Shown in pieces: positions 1 to 12,029 of a stretch of DNA of 64,000 bases; position 1 is the stretch's first letter; each line of letters begins with the position of its first letter. The stretch spans positions 57,553,978 through 57,617,977 of the forward strand of contig CM051518.1 in the NCBI GenBank assembly GCA_028015205.1, given 5' to 3'. The stretch comes from Mytilisepta virgata (taxonomy: Eukaryota > Mollusca > Bivalvia > Mytilida > Mytilidae). Below the pieces are notes generated by a model. The model saw nothing but the letters and a program-made list of their open reading frames with translations, was not told the DNA's origin and did not search any database. The position numbers were made by a program, and so were the translations under genes.

Positions 1-849
1 GCCTTGAATGGACCCTAGTGCTTCCATTAACTAAATATAATTGATGGATGTTCACGGTTATTGTTATTTGATAACCAAAACTTAACCAAAGTCACTTGAT
101 ACAGTTGTTTCCGCACGTTTATTTTTTGTTAGCAATCATCGTGTCTTTTAAAAATATATGATCAAATATAAGGTATATGATGTATATATTGCCGTCTCTT
201 TTAATTATCATATTGACGGCTTGACAACAAGATGATTTAATAAAATAAACTTTTAACAGGTCAAGAGCATTGTTTGATCTTAGCCTACTTGACAGGCCCG
301 TAGAAATACATGCAATAATCCTTGAATTTGTTTATATTTCAATTTACATTGTGCCCCCTCTCAATAATAAATCTTTCCTTCGGCACTGCTTATTAGTGAT
401 CACGAACAATAATTATTTTGTCTGTCAGGTTTATAATTATAACATGCTTTTCAATGCCAAATGAAATGTAAATCCTCAATAGATGATCATAGATGTTTTT
501 ATAATATCTATTTAAATTATTAGCTTTAATGTATTTCGGAACACAGTAACATTAAGTAAGACTTCTGTATATACGTATGCCTCTTTAAAACTCAACCTTT
601 TTCTTGTATTTACCCTGCAGTTGTTCTAACACTAAATACTATTTATTAGCATACTGTCATAGAGGGGATATGGAATCAGTCTATTATTTCAGGAGCATGT
701 GAAAATGTGAACACGTAACTTTCGGCGCTTGGTAATTATGCTGTGCCGGCCCTGGTTTAATTAGAGAGGACGATATGCAAGATATGTTCGGACGGGCAAA
801 ATGAACCATACAGTAATTAAATGAACTTGAGAGGTTCGCGTTGTCAATG
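1..849. other. intergenic or intronic DNA
   Basis: AT-rich DNA with no convincing ORF or structured repeat. The phrase 'aaaacttaacc' near 80-90 resembles part of the dispersed repeat at 43.9-44.2 kb, but the match is too short to call. Confidence 0.3.
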
Positions 850-941
850 TTATGGAGGTTTATTTGTCACTAACACAAAAGGTGGAAGGTGGGGGGGGGG
901 GGGGTGTATATGCAGTTGATCGAGTATTTCAAAGTGCTTAC

Positions 942-1269
942 CATTTATTTCACTCGGAGAACCTACTAAAAGTGGTCTCTCCAAATCCCACTGGCTTTGG
1001 GTTTGTATAATGTAGTTTGTATTTGTTTTGGTGTCGAGTCTGTATAATTTTAGTTCAAAAGAACCCACACTTATGGAGGCTGCGTGTTCTTTGATGCCAG
1101 CAAAGTCTATTAAATGTTGTTTAAATCCATTCAAAGTGGTGTGCTTCTTGAAGCATATTGGTATTCTAGTGCGGAATCTCTCCTTCACAGATTTTTCATT
1201 TGAATAAAAGCTAAACACACATGGAACAACAGAATTTTCATCAAATTCGTCTGCAATGACCTCTGACAT
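942..1269 (-). CDS. putative first coding exon, unrecognised protein
   Basis: An ATG at 1269 opens an ORF (starting MSEVIADEFDENS) that runs to 850. A strong splice donor (ATG|GTAAGC) falls at 941/940, after residue 109 plus one base. The ORF beyond that point turns into a proline run encoded by a poly-G/C tract at about 890-903, which looks intronic. I therefore call the exon 942-1269. The predicted segment is soluble, with alternating charged and hydrophobic residues (FKKHTTLNGFKQHLIDFAG), and has no signal peptide or membrane segment. I do not recognise the family. A ubiquitin-like or PB1-like fold is conceivable but unsupported. Any later exons would lie below position 850 or beyond the window's left edge and were not found. 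Confidence 0.45.
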
Positions 1270-1623
1270 CTTTAAAGATAGACGATAACATTCGAAATAA
1301 CCCGAGTAGAAGTATGAACCGAAAAGATCCGAAATCCGAGTGGAAGTATCGGAAACCAGTTCACATTGACTGAATCCTATAGTCTGTTATCACAAAACCA
1401 AAAAGGTTTATCAAGTTTGTTTTCACTTTTATATTTTTACAATATTAATGTTGATAATTTTCTTTAAATTTTAAGAAGGGAAAATTCTGTAAGCACTTAA
1501 TTTTTAGCGTTTTCTTTTATTAATTTATTCAATATTCATTATATTTTTAGACCACGCATTTCTCTAATCTTCATTTTTTAAGGGCATTATTCTTTAATCA
1601 TTTAACCCCATCCAAACCCTCCT

Positions 1624-3455
1624 TTATGAATAAACATAGGTTTCGTAATTTTTTAAAGAATTTGGATTCAAGAATTCTGATAATGATTCATCAGTAATAT
1701 TATCAGGGATTTCGTATTTAATTCGTAGAGAATTATAATGAGGACAATTAAACAAGAAATGGAATTCATCCTCCACTTGATCAACGCATAATTTATAAAA
1801 TCTTTCATTTGGTGGAGTTTTTGGTTTGGAGTATCTACCAGTCTCAATAGCTAATGAATGGGCACTAATTCTTATTTTAGTCAATTTATTTCTAAGTTCT
1901 ATTGGTATGCAAAAATTAAGATATTTTTGTTCGAATTTTGCACAGATTCTACTGTAGAACTTGAGTTTTCCCGATGCCTCTTCTTTAATTTTCGAAAATT
2001 CAAATTCAATTTTTGATTTATAGTAATCTTGAAGTTTTGATTTAAACAGTTGCTTAGAAATATTAAGGGTATCAATTTTTGTCTTTTTAATGAGTTCTTT
2101 TAAACATTTCGACCATGAGTTTTCTTTGTCTGAAAAGGATTTATCCGTTTCAAAAGCAGCCTTTAGAATACAGTGTGGACCATCCGCCTGTTCACCAATA
2201 TCATTTAATCGTGAATAATAACTAAACATTAGCGAGTAACATTTCATATATATTGTTAGTGTACCCAGTTCACACCTTACTGCCATGTTTGAAGACTTAC
2301 TATGAACACCAAGAATATTTTTTAAAATCATATTTTGTGTTTTTTCAAACTGGGCCTTATCTAGGGACTCGAAGTTTGGTTTAAAATCAGATATCCAGAT
2401 TTCAGAACCGTAAGTTATAATAGGGGCTATCATAGAGTTATACAATTTAAGTAGTGATTTAGCTGAAAAATTATTGTTACACGGTAGCTTTGATTTTAAG
2501 GCGAAATAAGCTTTCCTTGCTTTATCAGAAAGATTTGACACAGACTCCCTGAACTTTCCATTGAAATGGAACACTATACCTAAGTATTTGTATGAATCTA
2601 TAATTTCAATTGCATTTGGCCCATAATAGAAGTAAAATGTATTCCTTTCAGTTTTTCTTTTAGAAAAGATCAAGATTTTTGTCTTCATTAAGTTCACAGT
2701 AAGCCTCCAATCGCAGCAGTACTTTTGAAGTGAGTCTATACAGTGCTGGAGACCAGTTGGAGTTTCTGAGACAAGCAAAAGGTCATCTGCATATAGCAAG
2801 TGATTTATAGATTGATCACCTAGTTTGTTAGGATCAGTAATTCTATCATCAAAATATTTTCCTATATCATCTACAAATATATTAAAAAGTGTGGGATTAA
2901 GACTATCCCCTGGTTTAACTCCTTGGTTTGCAAGGAATGGTTGGCTATATTGTTTTGAAATTTTGCAGCTGTAGCGAGTATCCATGTATAAGTTATGAAT
3001 TGTGTTATAAATTTTTCCATTTATACCTTTTGATTTTAATTTGAGAAAAAGGGCTGCTCTCCAGACACTGTCAAACGCCTTCTTAAAATCAATAAAACAT
3101 ACATATAGTTTCTTTTTACTCTTATAGATATATTTATTAATAATTGTTCTTAATATAAAGATATGGTCAATAGTTCTATAGTTTTTCCTAAACCCTCCCT
3201 GATTAGGGCTGAGAAGATTATTTGTCTCTAAGTAGGCATTTATTCTTTTTTGTAGAAGAGAAGTAAACAATATACCAAGACAACTTGAAATACTTATCCC
3301 TCTGTAGTTACCACAATCAGCTGGATCCCCAGATTTATAAATAGAGGTCAATAAGGAAATGTTCCAAATTTCTGGGAAATGCCCTGAATTTAATATTTTG
3401 TTGAAAAGTTTAGTTAAAGTTAAGGTCAATGTATTTGACCCAGCTTTAATAAAAA
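1624..3455 (-). mobile_element. 5'-truncated LINE, reverse transcriptase region
   Basis: The ORF (1624-3465) encodes most of a non-LTR retrotransposon reverse transcriptase. Visible blocks in order are NYRGISISSCLG, QGGFRKNYRTIDHIFIL, FIDFKKAFDSVW, the QGVKPGDSLNPTLFNIF block, the catalytic LLYADDLLL and the KYLGI block. The C-terminal end (C-x8-FHFLFNCPHY) is the zinc-binding tail common to Jockey/CR1/I-type LINEs. The endonuclease and the first RT blocks are absent, as expected for a 5'-truncated insertion. The RT part is uninterrupted for about 600 codons, so the copy is fairly young. At its 5' end the frame runs on without a stop into unrelated sequence (see the DUF6589/PIN pseudogene), so the listed ATG at 3465 is not the native start. 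Confidence 0.9.
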
Positions 3456-3654
3456 TGTATTGCATATTGAAAAAATAAACATCAGTACCAGGATTATATA
3501 TAATAATATTTAAAGCTTTGGATGTGACAGCATGTAACCGTCTGGTATCAGCTTCTTCGAGGTTTCTAGAAGCTACAATGTACTCTGCTGTTGAGCTGTT
3601 AAACGAAAATCTTGCTTGATCTTTAAAATTTTTATCCCAATGAGCTCGAAATTA

Positions 3655-4289
3655 AGGATACCACAGACACTGCCAAGTCTGCATCTTATCTTGACCTTCA
3701 CCTCGAAATTGACACCAGAGGAAGGTTGAATACAAAACTTTACGACAAACGGGATGACTTTGACTTTCCAATCGTCAACTTTCCATTTTTGAGTGGCAGT
3801 ATTCCAGAAGTGCCGGCTTATGGAGTATATATTTCACAACTCATACGTTATTCCAGAGCTTGTCACATATACATTGACTTCCTGGACAGAGCCCGGCTCC
3901 TGACAGAAAAGTTGCTCAGACAGGGGTACGTTACTCCTCAGCTGAAGTCAGTCATCCTTATTAAATTTTTATGGGCGTCATCATGACTTGGTTGACAGGT
4001 ATGAAAAAAACGTTTCCCAAATGAAAATGGACCTGTTCAATTGATATTATCCCTTCCTCATACCGGATTTGACATGGGCAGCATGGCGGGTGTCCTGCAG
4101 GAAGCAGAGACTGCTTACTCTTCCGGAGCACCTGAGTCTACCCCCGGTTTTTTTGGTGGGGTCCTTGTTGTTCATAAGTTTTTAATTGTAGTGCATGTAT
4201 TGTTTTGGTCTTGTCTTCGTTGTTCTCCGGAGTTTGTCAGTTGTTACGATTTTACTCTCCTTCGAATATCCCTTTGGCATTTCTTGACT
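3655..4289 (+). mobile_element. 5'-truncated Penelope-like element, copy A
   Basis: Translation gives the conserved tail of the bivalve PLE reverse transcriptase: SASYLDLHLEID, KLYDKRDDFDFPIVNFPF, AYGVYISQLIRYSRAC and DFLDRARLLTEKLL. After a frameshift near 3960 it continues with GRHHDLVDRYE, then a 3' UTR. The 3' boundary (about 4289) is set by comparison with copy B at 9743-10281, because similarity ends at 'tttcttgactttact'. The element is inserted antisense into the DUF6589/PIN pseudogene, whose coding pieces flank it on both sides. No target-site duplication was recognised. It is defective. Confidence 0.8.
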
Positions 4290-4510
4290 TTACTTATCAA
4301 AACCTCCAGCTGTAATAAAATTACATTCTGAATTTTGAAATTTCATAATAGCAAAAGCTAAACATTGTTCTGAAATAGAATTCACCAAAAGTCGTCAGTT
4401 CGAAGGCAACACAGTATTAGGAACAATAAGGTCATATTCAGAAACTTACGTCTCTTCTTGATCTTTCTAAATCTTTTGGACTCCAGCCCTGTCTATTTGG
4501 GTGGTCAAAC

Positions 4511-4636
4511 TACAGTCGTTTGAATTTTAGTGATAAAAATATTAAAAAACAATGACAAAAAAATTGTAATATATGTATAATATAGATTTTTTGTCATTGT
4601 TTTTTAATATTTTTATCACTAAAATTCAAACGACTG
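4511..4636. mobile_element. 126-bp MITE with 50-bp perfect inverted repeats
   Basis: The arms starting CAGTCGTTTGAATTTTAGTG at 4513 are perfectly inverted at the other end (to 4636) for about 50 bp around a short AT loop. The direct repeat TGGTCAAAC (4502-4510 and 4637-4645) is a 9-bp target-site duplication. That length fits Mutator-type elements (8-11 bp). It sits inside coding sequence of the DUF6589/PIN pseudogene. It has no coding capacity. The perfect arms point to a recent insertion. Confidence 0.85.
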
Positions 4637-7600
4637 TGGTCAAACACTAAATGAATCTCTGAAGCATGTAACTTGTGATGAGGTCGAACAACCATTTATC
4701 AAATAGAAAGGACACATAATCAAAAAATGTTTTGTGTACAGAAAGGGTACATGTATTGATGATAAACATGCCATCTATTGTATAAGCAGTCGAAGCTGGA
4801 GGGGAACCTTGTGGTACTTTGGAAATGAAAGAATATGGGTACATTTTACGAAATGTTGAGGTTATCCAGGACTTCTGACCCTTTTCTGGTATTCCGTCTG
4901 AATCACAAATAGCTCGTGGCAACCGTAGAAACTGATCAAGACCAGAAATTGGTTTATTCAAAAATGCACACACTTAGTCAAGAAATAACAGTCTTCTGTT
5001 TTAAAAACAGTAACCTTGGAAAATGAAAATGTAACTATATTTCTCGTTCTTCTTGGAGGATGTTTACTGTTGCCTACAGAAGAATTCAACAAAAAACATT
5101 GCAAATAATTTTCTAAGTCTTCTTCCCAAATTGTCGGTAGTTAAGTAAACCATCTCATTTGATGCGTCAGTGTCAGGAAAAAATGTTATGCGGTGCCTTG
5201 CGTTCATCAGAAATAAAAGAGAAGACTGCTGAAACTGATTAAAATATTCTGAGATGGTTCTTTCCTCTAACTCTACATAGGGGACACTAATTTCAGAATG
5301 ATGTGGCTTGTCCTTTTGTAATAATAAAATGGTTTTAAGGTTATGTATAGTGTATAGTGTCTGCTCTGTAAGGTAAATAACAAGTTAGGGTGGCAAGAAG
5401 TCTGACTAAAATAATTTAAATCATTTTTTGTCTTCAAATCGATTTCCATGTGCCTCGTCAAGGGCAACAGAATGAAAATGCTCTCCTGAAATAGAACGGC
5501 AAAGCAGAGAATAAATTAATAACATCACATGGAAAAGTCTGCAGGTCAGCAAGGTGGTATGGTATCATTCTGAGATAATTGTGCCTGTCGAGTGCATGAA
5601 ACAAGCTAGCTGCTTCAGACATGCATTTCTCAAATCCCAATTCCTTGTCCTAATGGCAAAATAAAACCCTACTAGATAGCACATAAAATCTTTATGTATG
5701 AAAGAATCCCAGAATGAAAACGTATCAATTTTCTGACATTCCTTCGCTCTCCAGTCATCAAACTTTGGCAGTATATCTTCTGAAAATACAGAACAAAATT
5801 CTACGTTTTCGATACAAATTTGAGTCCATAAGCCTGCACTGCAAATATCTTCATCTGTTGATATATCTAATGAAAGTAAAATGTCCGAAATAATGTTAAG
5901 AGATTCTCTGTAATCCAAAACATTTTCAGTGCAGTCAATAAAGCGATAGACTTGAAACTTCAAAGTAGCTTCCCAAACTTGGCTCAGAAACCACAAATTT
6001 TGTGCAATCAGTAAAACTCCTGTAGGTGGAACCATGATGGTACATGGTAGCAAGCTGCTTTAACCCGGCACCTAAATATAATTTCATGAAAATTGGCTGT
6101 AAATTATTAAGTATGTGCCAGTCTCCAGGGTATGGGAGAACCCAGTTTAAATTTGCACCATACTCAGATTTAAGTTTAATGAGGTGGTCATAGCTTTTAC
6201 CGTCACCTACCACTACAACATAGTCACACTGGGTATCAATCGGAAAGATATTATGTAGATGTCTTGATTCCTGGAACTGAAATGTTTTTTTTTTCTTTCA
6301 ATAAGGACTTAACAAAACCATACTGTTTCATCTCATATGAAAAAGCATCCATAGATGCAGATTCAGAAAGACTACAGTCAGAATCATTTCATGACAAAAA
6401 AAGTTTCCTGAGTAAGCTAAAGGGGGTCCAATTGTATCCTCTGTATTAGAAATTGATGCAGCAAGGTCAGCAAGGAAGGTTCTGTCTCTAGTAGGCTGGA
6501 TTTCAAGTGTGGAAGGAATAAAATCTTCAGTTAAAATATATAATGTGGGACAAGGTGTTGCTGTTTGTATGGTTGTACCATGAAATCCACTCTTGTCTCT
6601 ACCTGCTCCTACAACTGAATAGCTTTTGACTTTTGTCCAAATTATCAAAACTAGCAACAGTAAACCTGTTCGGAAAAATATGTCTACCTTTCTGCTCCAG
6701 TTGTTTGCAGCGATTTGTTATAAATCGCCGCAGGGAGTCTTTCGATATCCCATCACCTATTCTGGCATTAATTGATAAAAAAAAGAGATGAGGCATTTGA
6801 AAACTTGTCAGCTATGTCTGTCATCAATAAATGTAATGGTTGTACACATTGTGAATTTTGTGAGTTAAAAATACAGCCTGTTTAAACAAACGGGGTAAGG
6901 TTCTGAAAACATTGAAAGGGTCTTCGATATAATGTTAGTCCCATTCACTAACCGTTTTCAACCAATCTTTGTCTTCCATATCTGTAGAGCTTAATCTAAA
7001 TAAAAAGTTTCATAAAATGGATCTGTCTGATTTCAGAACAGGGGTCAAAATTATGAATGTCTGTAGATGTTGACTTCTCTGAAATATAGACTTTAATAAA
7101 GGATTTTAAAATAGCTATAGCTTCATTTAAAATTTCAGGATTTGACATCTTTTTATTTTTCTCTGAAATCAAAGTTGATTTCAATCTGATAAAAATTATA
7201 TTTCTTGATTTTTGTTAACGAAATATTTGTTGGCAATCAACCGTAACAGAATGCAAAGCATTTAGTATGTCCATGCCATTTCGATAGATAAGATTACAAT
7301 AGTTTTTTTCTTTTTGGCACAAAATACAATCTTCCTTTACGAAACTTTACTTTTAACATTCTCAGTAACCATTTTGAATTATGGGATATCCTAAGAAGCT
7401 CTGTATCTGAAATTGTAAGATAAAAATTTTCAACATTTTCATTAATCAAGTTTTTGTATTTCTTATATACCATAGGCATCAGCAGTGGCGAGACATCAAG
7501 AAGTAATTTAACAACATATTCTGAAACTTGAAAAAGAGTAAAAATATCCAGATTTTCAATTGATACAATTGTAGGGTTCATTTTATTTAATCATTCAGTG

Positions 7601-7860
7601 AGATATTCAGGGGTCTGATATGTTGCCTCCTCACCTGCATCTGATCTACAAAGTTTAAACTATTGGAGCATAATGTACAACAGAAAATGTTTTACAGAAG
7701 GGTCTATATCTATATCAAAGCTCAAATCTTCCAAATATTTTGAAAATAAGAAACGTTTTCCATTATTTATGGAAATGAACCGCTTTTGATGGGATGATAT
7801 TTCACATATAGAACACGTGCGAGTTTCCTTTTTACTGTTCAGAAAAACATTATACCCAAG

Positions 7861-8566
7861 TCTGTATCAGATTTCGTTATTAGTGAAGTCGAAAAACGTG
7901 TTATCCAATGGAAAGCCATAATAATTTGATGTGTTTAACACCCCTAGTGTTTCCAAATCGCAATGGAACTCTGCACTTGTCAAGCTGAAGGTTACACGTG
8001 TTACAGCAATAAATGACAACTCTTATCTAACACATATTTTGATAAAAGAAATACATGAAGTAGTTGAGCAAAATATAACTTCACCTCAATAATTTAATAA
8101 TGAAAATTGATGAATAAATATGTCGAATTATCATAAAAAATATTTTTATAGAATTTGTTGATTTTCAAAATACAGCTGTGTTTCAAAATGGATTAATAGT
8201 GTTTAAAATTAAGGTTGTAGATAAAAGATTAACTTAAGTTTTGTAGAAAAGTGATAACATAGCTGTAATAAATGGTTTCTGTACAGTATGTATTGTCATT
8301 ACCATGATATAAACAAAGTATTTCCTTAGTCAAGTTGGCTAGAGAGAGTAATGTTGGTTTGTTTTATTTCACTCTACCACACGAGATGTCAGATACCAAT
8401 TAAGATATGTCTACATTTTTGACATGAGGGCTTAGGTATAAGTTTAATACACCAGCTCGTACCAATAAAAGTCTCAGGCTCCTTCTTCGCGTGCTGCAGT
8501 CAATTAAAATCGGTCAGGACATAGTTTAGATCAGTTTGGGCATATAAAGTTAAACATTGCATATTT
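7861..8566. other. AT-rich spacer between pseudogene and LTR element
   Basis: No ORF, RNA gene or clear repeat is visible. The lower end may hold further decayed 5' sequence of the DUF6589-type gene. Confidence 0.3.
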
Positions 8567-9220
8567 TAGCGTTTGTAAGGGCAAGCGACGGAAATATCTG
8601 CCTTACAACAGTTCTAACTGGCTATGATATTATCTATTGGTAGCATAGACACGATCAAGGCACTGGCCATATTTTTGTATATCAAAATACCAAGATTATA
8701 TATAATTTATTAACATAGTTTAAAGTCAACTATATATTTCATCTGGGACATTCAAATAATATTAATATCCCCCAGAGCGTTGGAACTGTACTGGACCCAA
8801 TAATAACGGGACGGGACAGTTGTAAAAGTTGTAGTAAAACGTTATTGACGTGGGAACTAGGTCAAATACAGGTCAGGTCACTATAATATCAAAGGAGACA
8901 TATGCAGTAAAAACTTTTTTTATTGGTTTGCTACGATTGCAGGTGGTAACGCTCTGGTATATTCAACAGGGTATAAAATGCTATAAGTCCCTGGCATCGG
9001 GCTGCAATCTGGGGTATACAATAATATACAATAAATAACACGAACTCGATACTTGATAACTTGTAATAATGTTCATCATGTAATATAAATTTCTCTCACA
9101 AATCACACAAACGGTAACAGTACTCGTAAATAGCACAACGAGCAAGATGAAATAGAAACAAGAAGTAGTGCTAGAGTACTGTAATATATGAGTCCTAACC
9201 TTACCCTAATTTTGTTTCAA
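8567..9220 (-). repeat. 3' LTR of the gypsy-like element
   Basis: Homologous to 13032-13296 over its lower half (8567-8886). The upper boundary is placed at the end of the polypurine tract near 9220. Only the homologous part is certain. Confidence 0.65.
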
Positions 9221-9349
9221 CCCCCCCCCCCTTTCACCTGGGTTAAGAGTTCGTCCCGAACTAAAATAAAGGGAACACCTACATTTAAAAAATCCTACCT
9301 TACATTTTAACCCAACAAAAATAAAACCTTTTCCTCTGTGTTGACGGCA

Positions 9350-10997
9350 CTGGTTCACATATCCCTAAGCTCATGGATTGTTCCGTCCGGAAGATAACAG
9401 CGTTCTTCTTTCATTAGTGTGTTGGTACCAATCGGAATCAACCTTCTTTGGTATCGAGATGCTTTACTGGTACGTGCCAAGTTGATTTTGCGCTGCAGAG
9501 TCTCGGCCAAAGGATGTTTCAGGTAACTGGATGGAGCAACGGCAAAGAATAAACGTGGATCATGGCAATATAATTGTAGTTTAGTGGCTCAATCGGATCA
9601 TGTGGAATAACCTTCCAGATGTTAGTTGGTTTCTGAAGACTGCATGGTATCTCAACACTGGAGCTGAACCAGATAAACCAAGAGGCTCATCCTGAGGTGT
9701 AGAAGATATTAGTGTAGATGCAGATAATCCTGATGATGGTGCAGTAAAGTCAAGAAATACCAAAGGGATATTCAAAGGAGAAAAAAATCGTAACAGCTGA
9801 CAAACTCCGGAGAACAACGAAGACAAGACCAAAACAATACATGCACTACAATTAAAAACTAAAAACATGAACAACATGGACCCCACCAAAAAACCGGGGG
9901 TAGACTCAGCTGCTCCGGAAGAGTAAGCAGTCTCTGCTTCCTGCAGGACATCCGCCATGCTGTCCATGTCACATCCGATATGAGGAAGGGATAATATCAA
10001 TGGAACAGGTCTATTTTCATTTGGGAAACGGTTTTTTCATACCTGTAAACCAAGTCATGATGACGCCCATAAAACTTTAATAAGGATGACTTCAGCTTAG
10101 AGCAACGTACCCCTGTCTGAGCAACTTTTCTGTCAGAAGCCGGGCTCTGTCCAGGAAGTCAATGTATATGTGACAAGCTCTGGAATAACGTATGAATTGT
10201 GAAATATATACCCCATACGCCGGCGCTTCTGGAATATTGCCGCTCCAAAGTTGATTTGAAAGTCAAAGTCATATGAGATAATATGTGCAGGTGAATGGGT
10301 GAAATGGTTGGTGATTAGACTGTAGCTGACAGTATTGAGGCAACAGATGAAGACACGTCGACAGGAAGCTCAGACGAGGAAGAAATAACTGGTGTAGAAA
10401 CTTTCACTGAAGAGTTGGATGAAGAAACTGGTAAAAATGGCAAACCTTGGAGTGGATCTTCAATCTGATGGAATGGTGTATCTGATGGTGAATATGCAGC
10501 AGGATCTTTTTCAGTGGGTTCAATAGTGAGGTATTTAGAAAACAGATGGTTTGAAGGAATAGAGATGGATGACTATTGGTGAATCTTTTGGTCGGCGTTT
10601 AAGTAGAGATGGTGTTGCTGGTTCCATCCTTAGCAAATCAGCAAAATCTGGCATCGCCAAATCCAACTCTTCAGTGAGAGCTGCCGTCTCAGCTCAATCC
10701 AAGAACTGGGTTTCATTAAAAGAGACAGGTTTGATGAGAGGAACTGGTAAAACCACAGAAGAAAGGGATTTTGTCTGGGCTGAAGTCTCAGCTGGAGTAA
10801 AAAGTTGATCTCTATGATCTCTCCCGTTCATGTTGGTGGAGCCTCTGTCTCTGGTGGTTCTGACAGCTCCAACATATCCTCCTCATATGCCTTGTCAGCT
10901 GGGTTTTTCCTAGGAAACGCTTCCCACACTTATCACATTGGTCTGTCCAAATAATATTATTCATCTTCTGTAAAATAATTTTTTTGTTTTTAATCAC
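9350..10997 (-). pseudogene. zinc-finger ORF downstream of integrase, decayed
   Basis: The N-terminal piece (10997-10812) carries a C2HC-type finger, CDKCGKRFLGKTQLTRHM..C. It is followed by a long Ser/Pro/Thr/Glu-rich stretch with stops and shifts. After the nested PLE comes PLGLSGSAP, and further down RYQRRLIPIGTNTL..EERCYLPDG (about 9460-9370). The piece lies between the integrase tail and the 3' LTR, where some retroelements carry a third ORF. Whether it belongs to the gypsy element or is a separate gene caught between the LTRs cannot be settled here. I do not know its function. DNA or RNA binding through the finger is the only testable suggestion. Confidence 0.45.
9743..10281 (-). mobile_element. 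5'-truncated Penelope-like element, copy B
   Basis: This is the near-identical inverted counterpart of copy A (3655-4289), with the same AYGVYIS / DFLDRARLLTEKLL region and 3' UTR. Differences are scattered substitutions and small indels. The 3' end is at about 9743, where similarity to copy A stops. It is inserted in the zinc-finger ORF of the LTR element. Confidence 0.8.
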
Positions 10998-11559
10998 TAT
11001 TTTTTTCTAAATTTATTTGTCTGTATATATGTATTTTAATATTGAAATAAAATATTTGCTTCATAAATTTGGGTTTGTATTTCATTGTGTCAATAATAAA
11101 GATATCTTTGATTGCAAAATATTTATGTATCCATTATTATTTGGCTCCTCTATAGTTTCTGAATTTATACGTTGGTAATTTATGGTTATCCATGTACAAC
11201 TTGTAAACAGTGGTTAATATATTACTTTCATCAAAGTATGGACGACATTCATCCGTATTAGGTTACCGTTAGAAAGCGTTAGAATAATAAAACCATCCAC
11301 GTTTGAACAGATAATATTCACAATAACAATATTTCACAGTTATCATATTTTAACGGCATTCAGAAACTCCTTAATTAAAGGTAATGCATACTTGTGCATT
11401 AAAAGCATCACAAGTCAAAACTTGTTAACTTGTAAATAAGATTTTCATTGACTGAACATTTAAATAGTACACAAAATATTTATACATTATACATTTTATA
11501 CATGTATATACATGTATTAAATAAAATTAAAAAAATATATATCTCAGTCTGGTCCGTCT

Positions 11560-11999
11560 GTTCGTTTGACCCTAGTATTTAAGGAGGGCTCTCCCTTGGG
11601 AACATACCATCTCTTCATGGTACCGAGGTATGGTTTAAGTTGGTTCACATGAACAATTTTGGGTTTTGATTTTGGCCCTTCTTGAATTTTATATAAAATA
11701 TCTGACAACATTAATAACAGTGAAGGGGCCTAACCAACGCATTTGAAATTTATTTGATCGACCTTTGTAGGTTCTTATGTCTTGCAGTAAAACACCATTT
11801 CCTACTTTTTACTTAGGAAAATACAAGAAAGGTGATATCGCCTTTTTTGGCGCTCTGCAGCATTCTGTAGTTTTACTCTTTCAACTGCGTGAACTTGTTC
11901 AAAACGGTTCATAAGGTTTTCAACATAGTCTGGTACTGACTTTTGATTTTCTTCTTTCGTAATACCATATATTAGGTCAACGGGCGGTTTAGGTTCCAT
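11560..11999 (-). pseudogene. Ty3/gypsy integrase C-terminal fragment
   Basis: The frame beginning at 11999 reads PPVDLIYGI..VPDYVENLMNRFEQVH and AERQKRRYH. After a shift it continues with the barrel-like end (QMRWVGPF.., HVNQLKPYLGTMKRW, FPKGEP-like). This is the order seen at the end of gypsy integrases. The catalytic DDE core is absent. Confidence 0.75.
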
Positions 12000-12029
12000 T
12001 CACATCACCATGATGTGGATAGCTATCTG

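Larger units (their letters stand above)
3466..7860 (-). pseudogene. decayed DUF6589 + PIN-like bivalve gene
   Basis: Pieces of one protein lie in order on the minus strand in shifting frames with many stops. An N-terminal part (about 7860-7294) has CxxC-like spacing. A SFDNLDKSQ / GFHGTT block follows at 6740-6560. DUF6589-like blocks follow: VGDGKSYDHLIKLKSEYG with PGDWH (6213-6100), FWDSF..CYLVGFYFAIR (5720-5640), RHNYLRMIPYHLADL (5585-5545) and a SVALDEAHG block near 5450. Next come LDQFLRLPRAICDSDG..KGQKSW and a MFIINT block (4973-4647), FDHPNRQGWSPKDLERSRRD (about 4510-4450), and finally EEADTRRLHA..NPGTDVY (3600-3480), typical of the PIN/FEN-like part of this family. I recognise this as the multi-domain protein often multiplied in bivalve genomes. 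Its function is unknown, and mobility of the family is an inference. This copy is dead, interrupted by a MITE (4511-4636), a PLE (about 3655-4289) and the LINE. No continuation beyond the LINE was found. Confidence 0.75.

Noticed and set aside
850..941. C-terminal poly-proline end of the 139-codon ORF
   Set aside because: Encoded by a homopolymer tract right after a strong splice donor, so more likely intronic.
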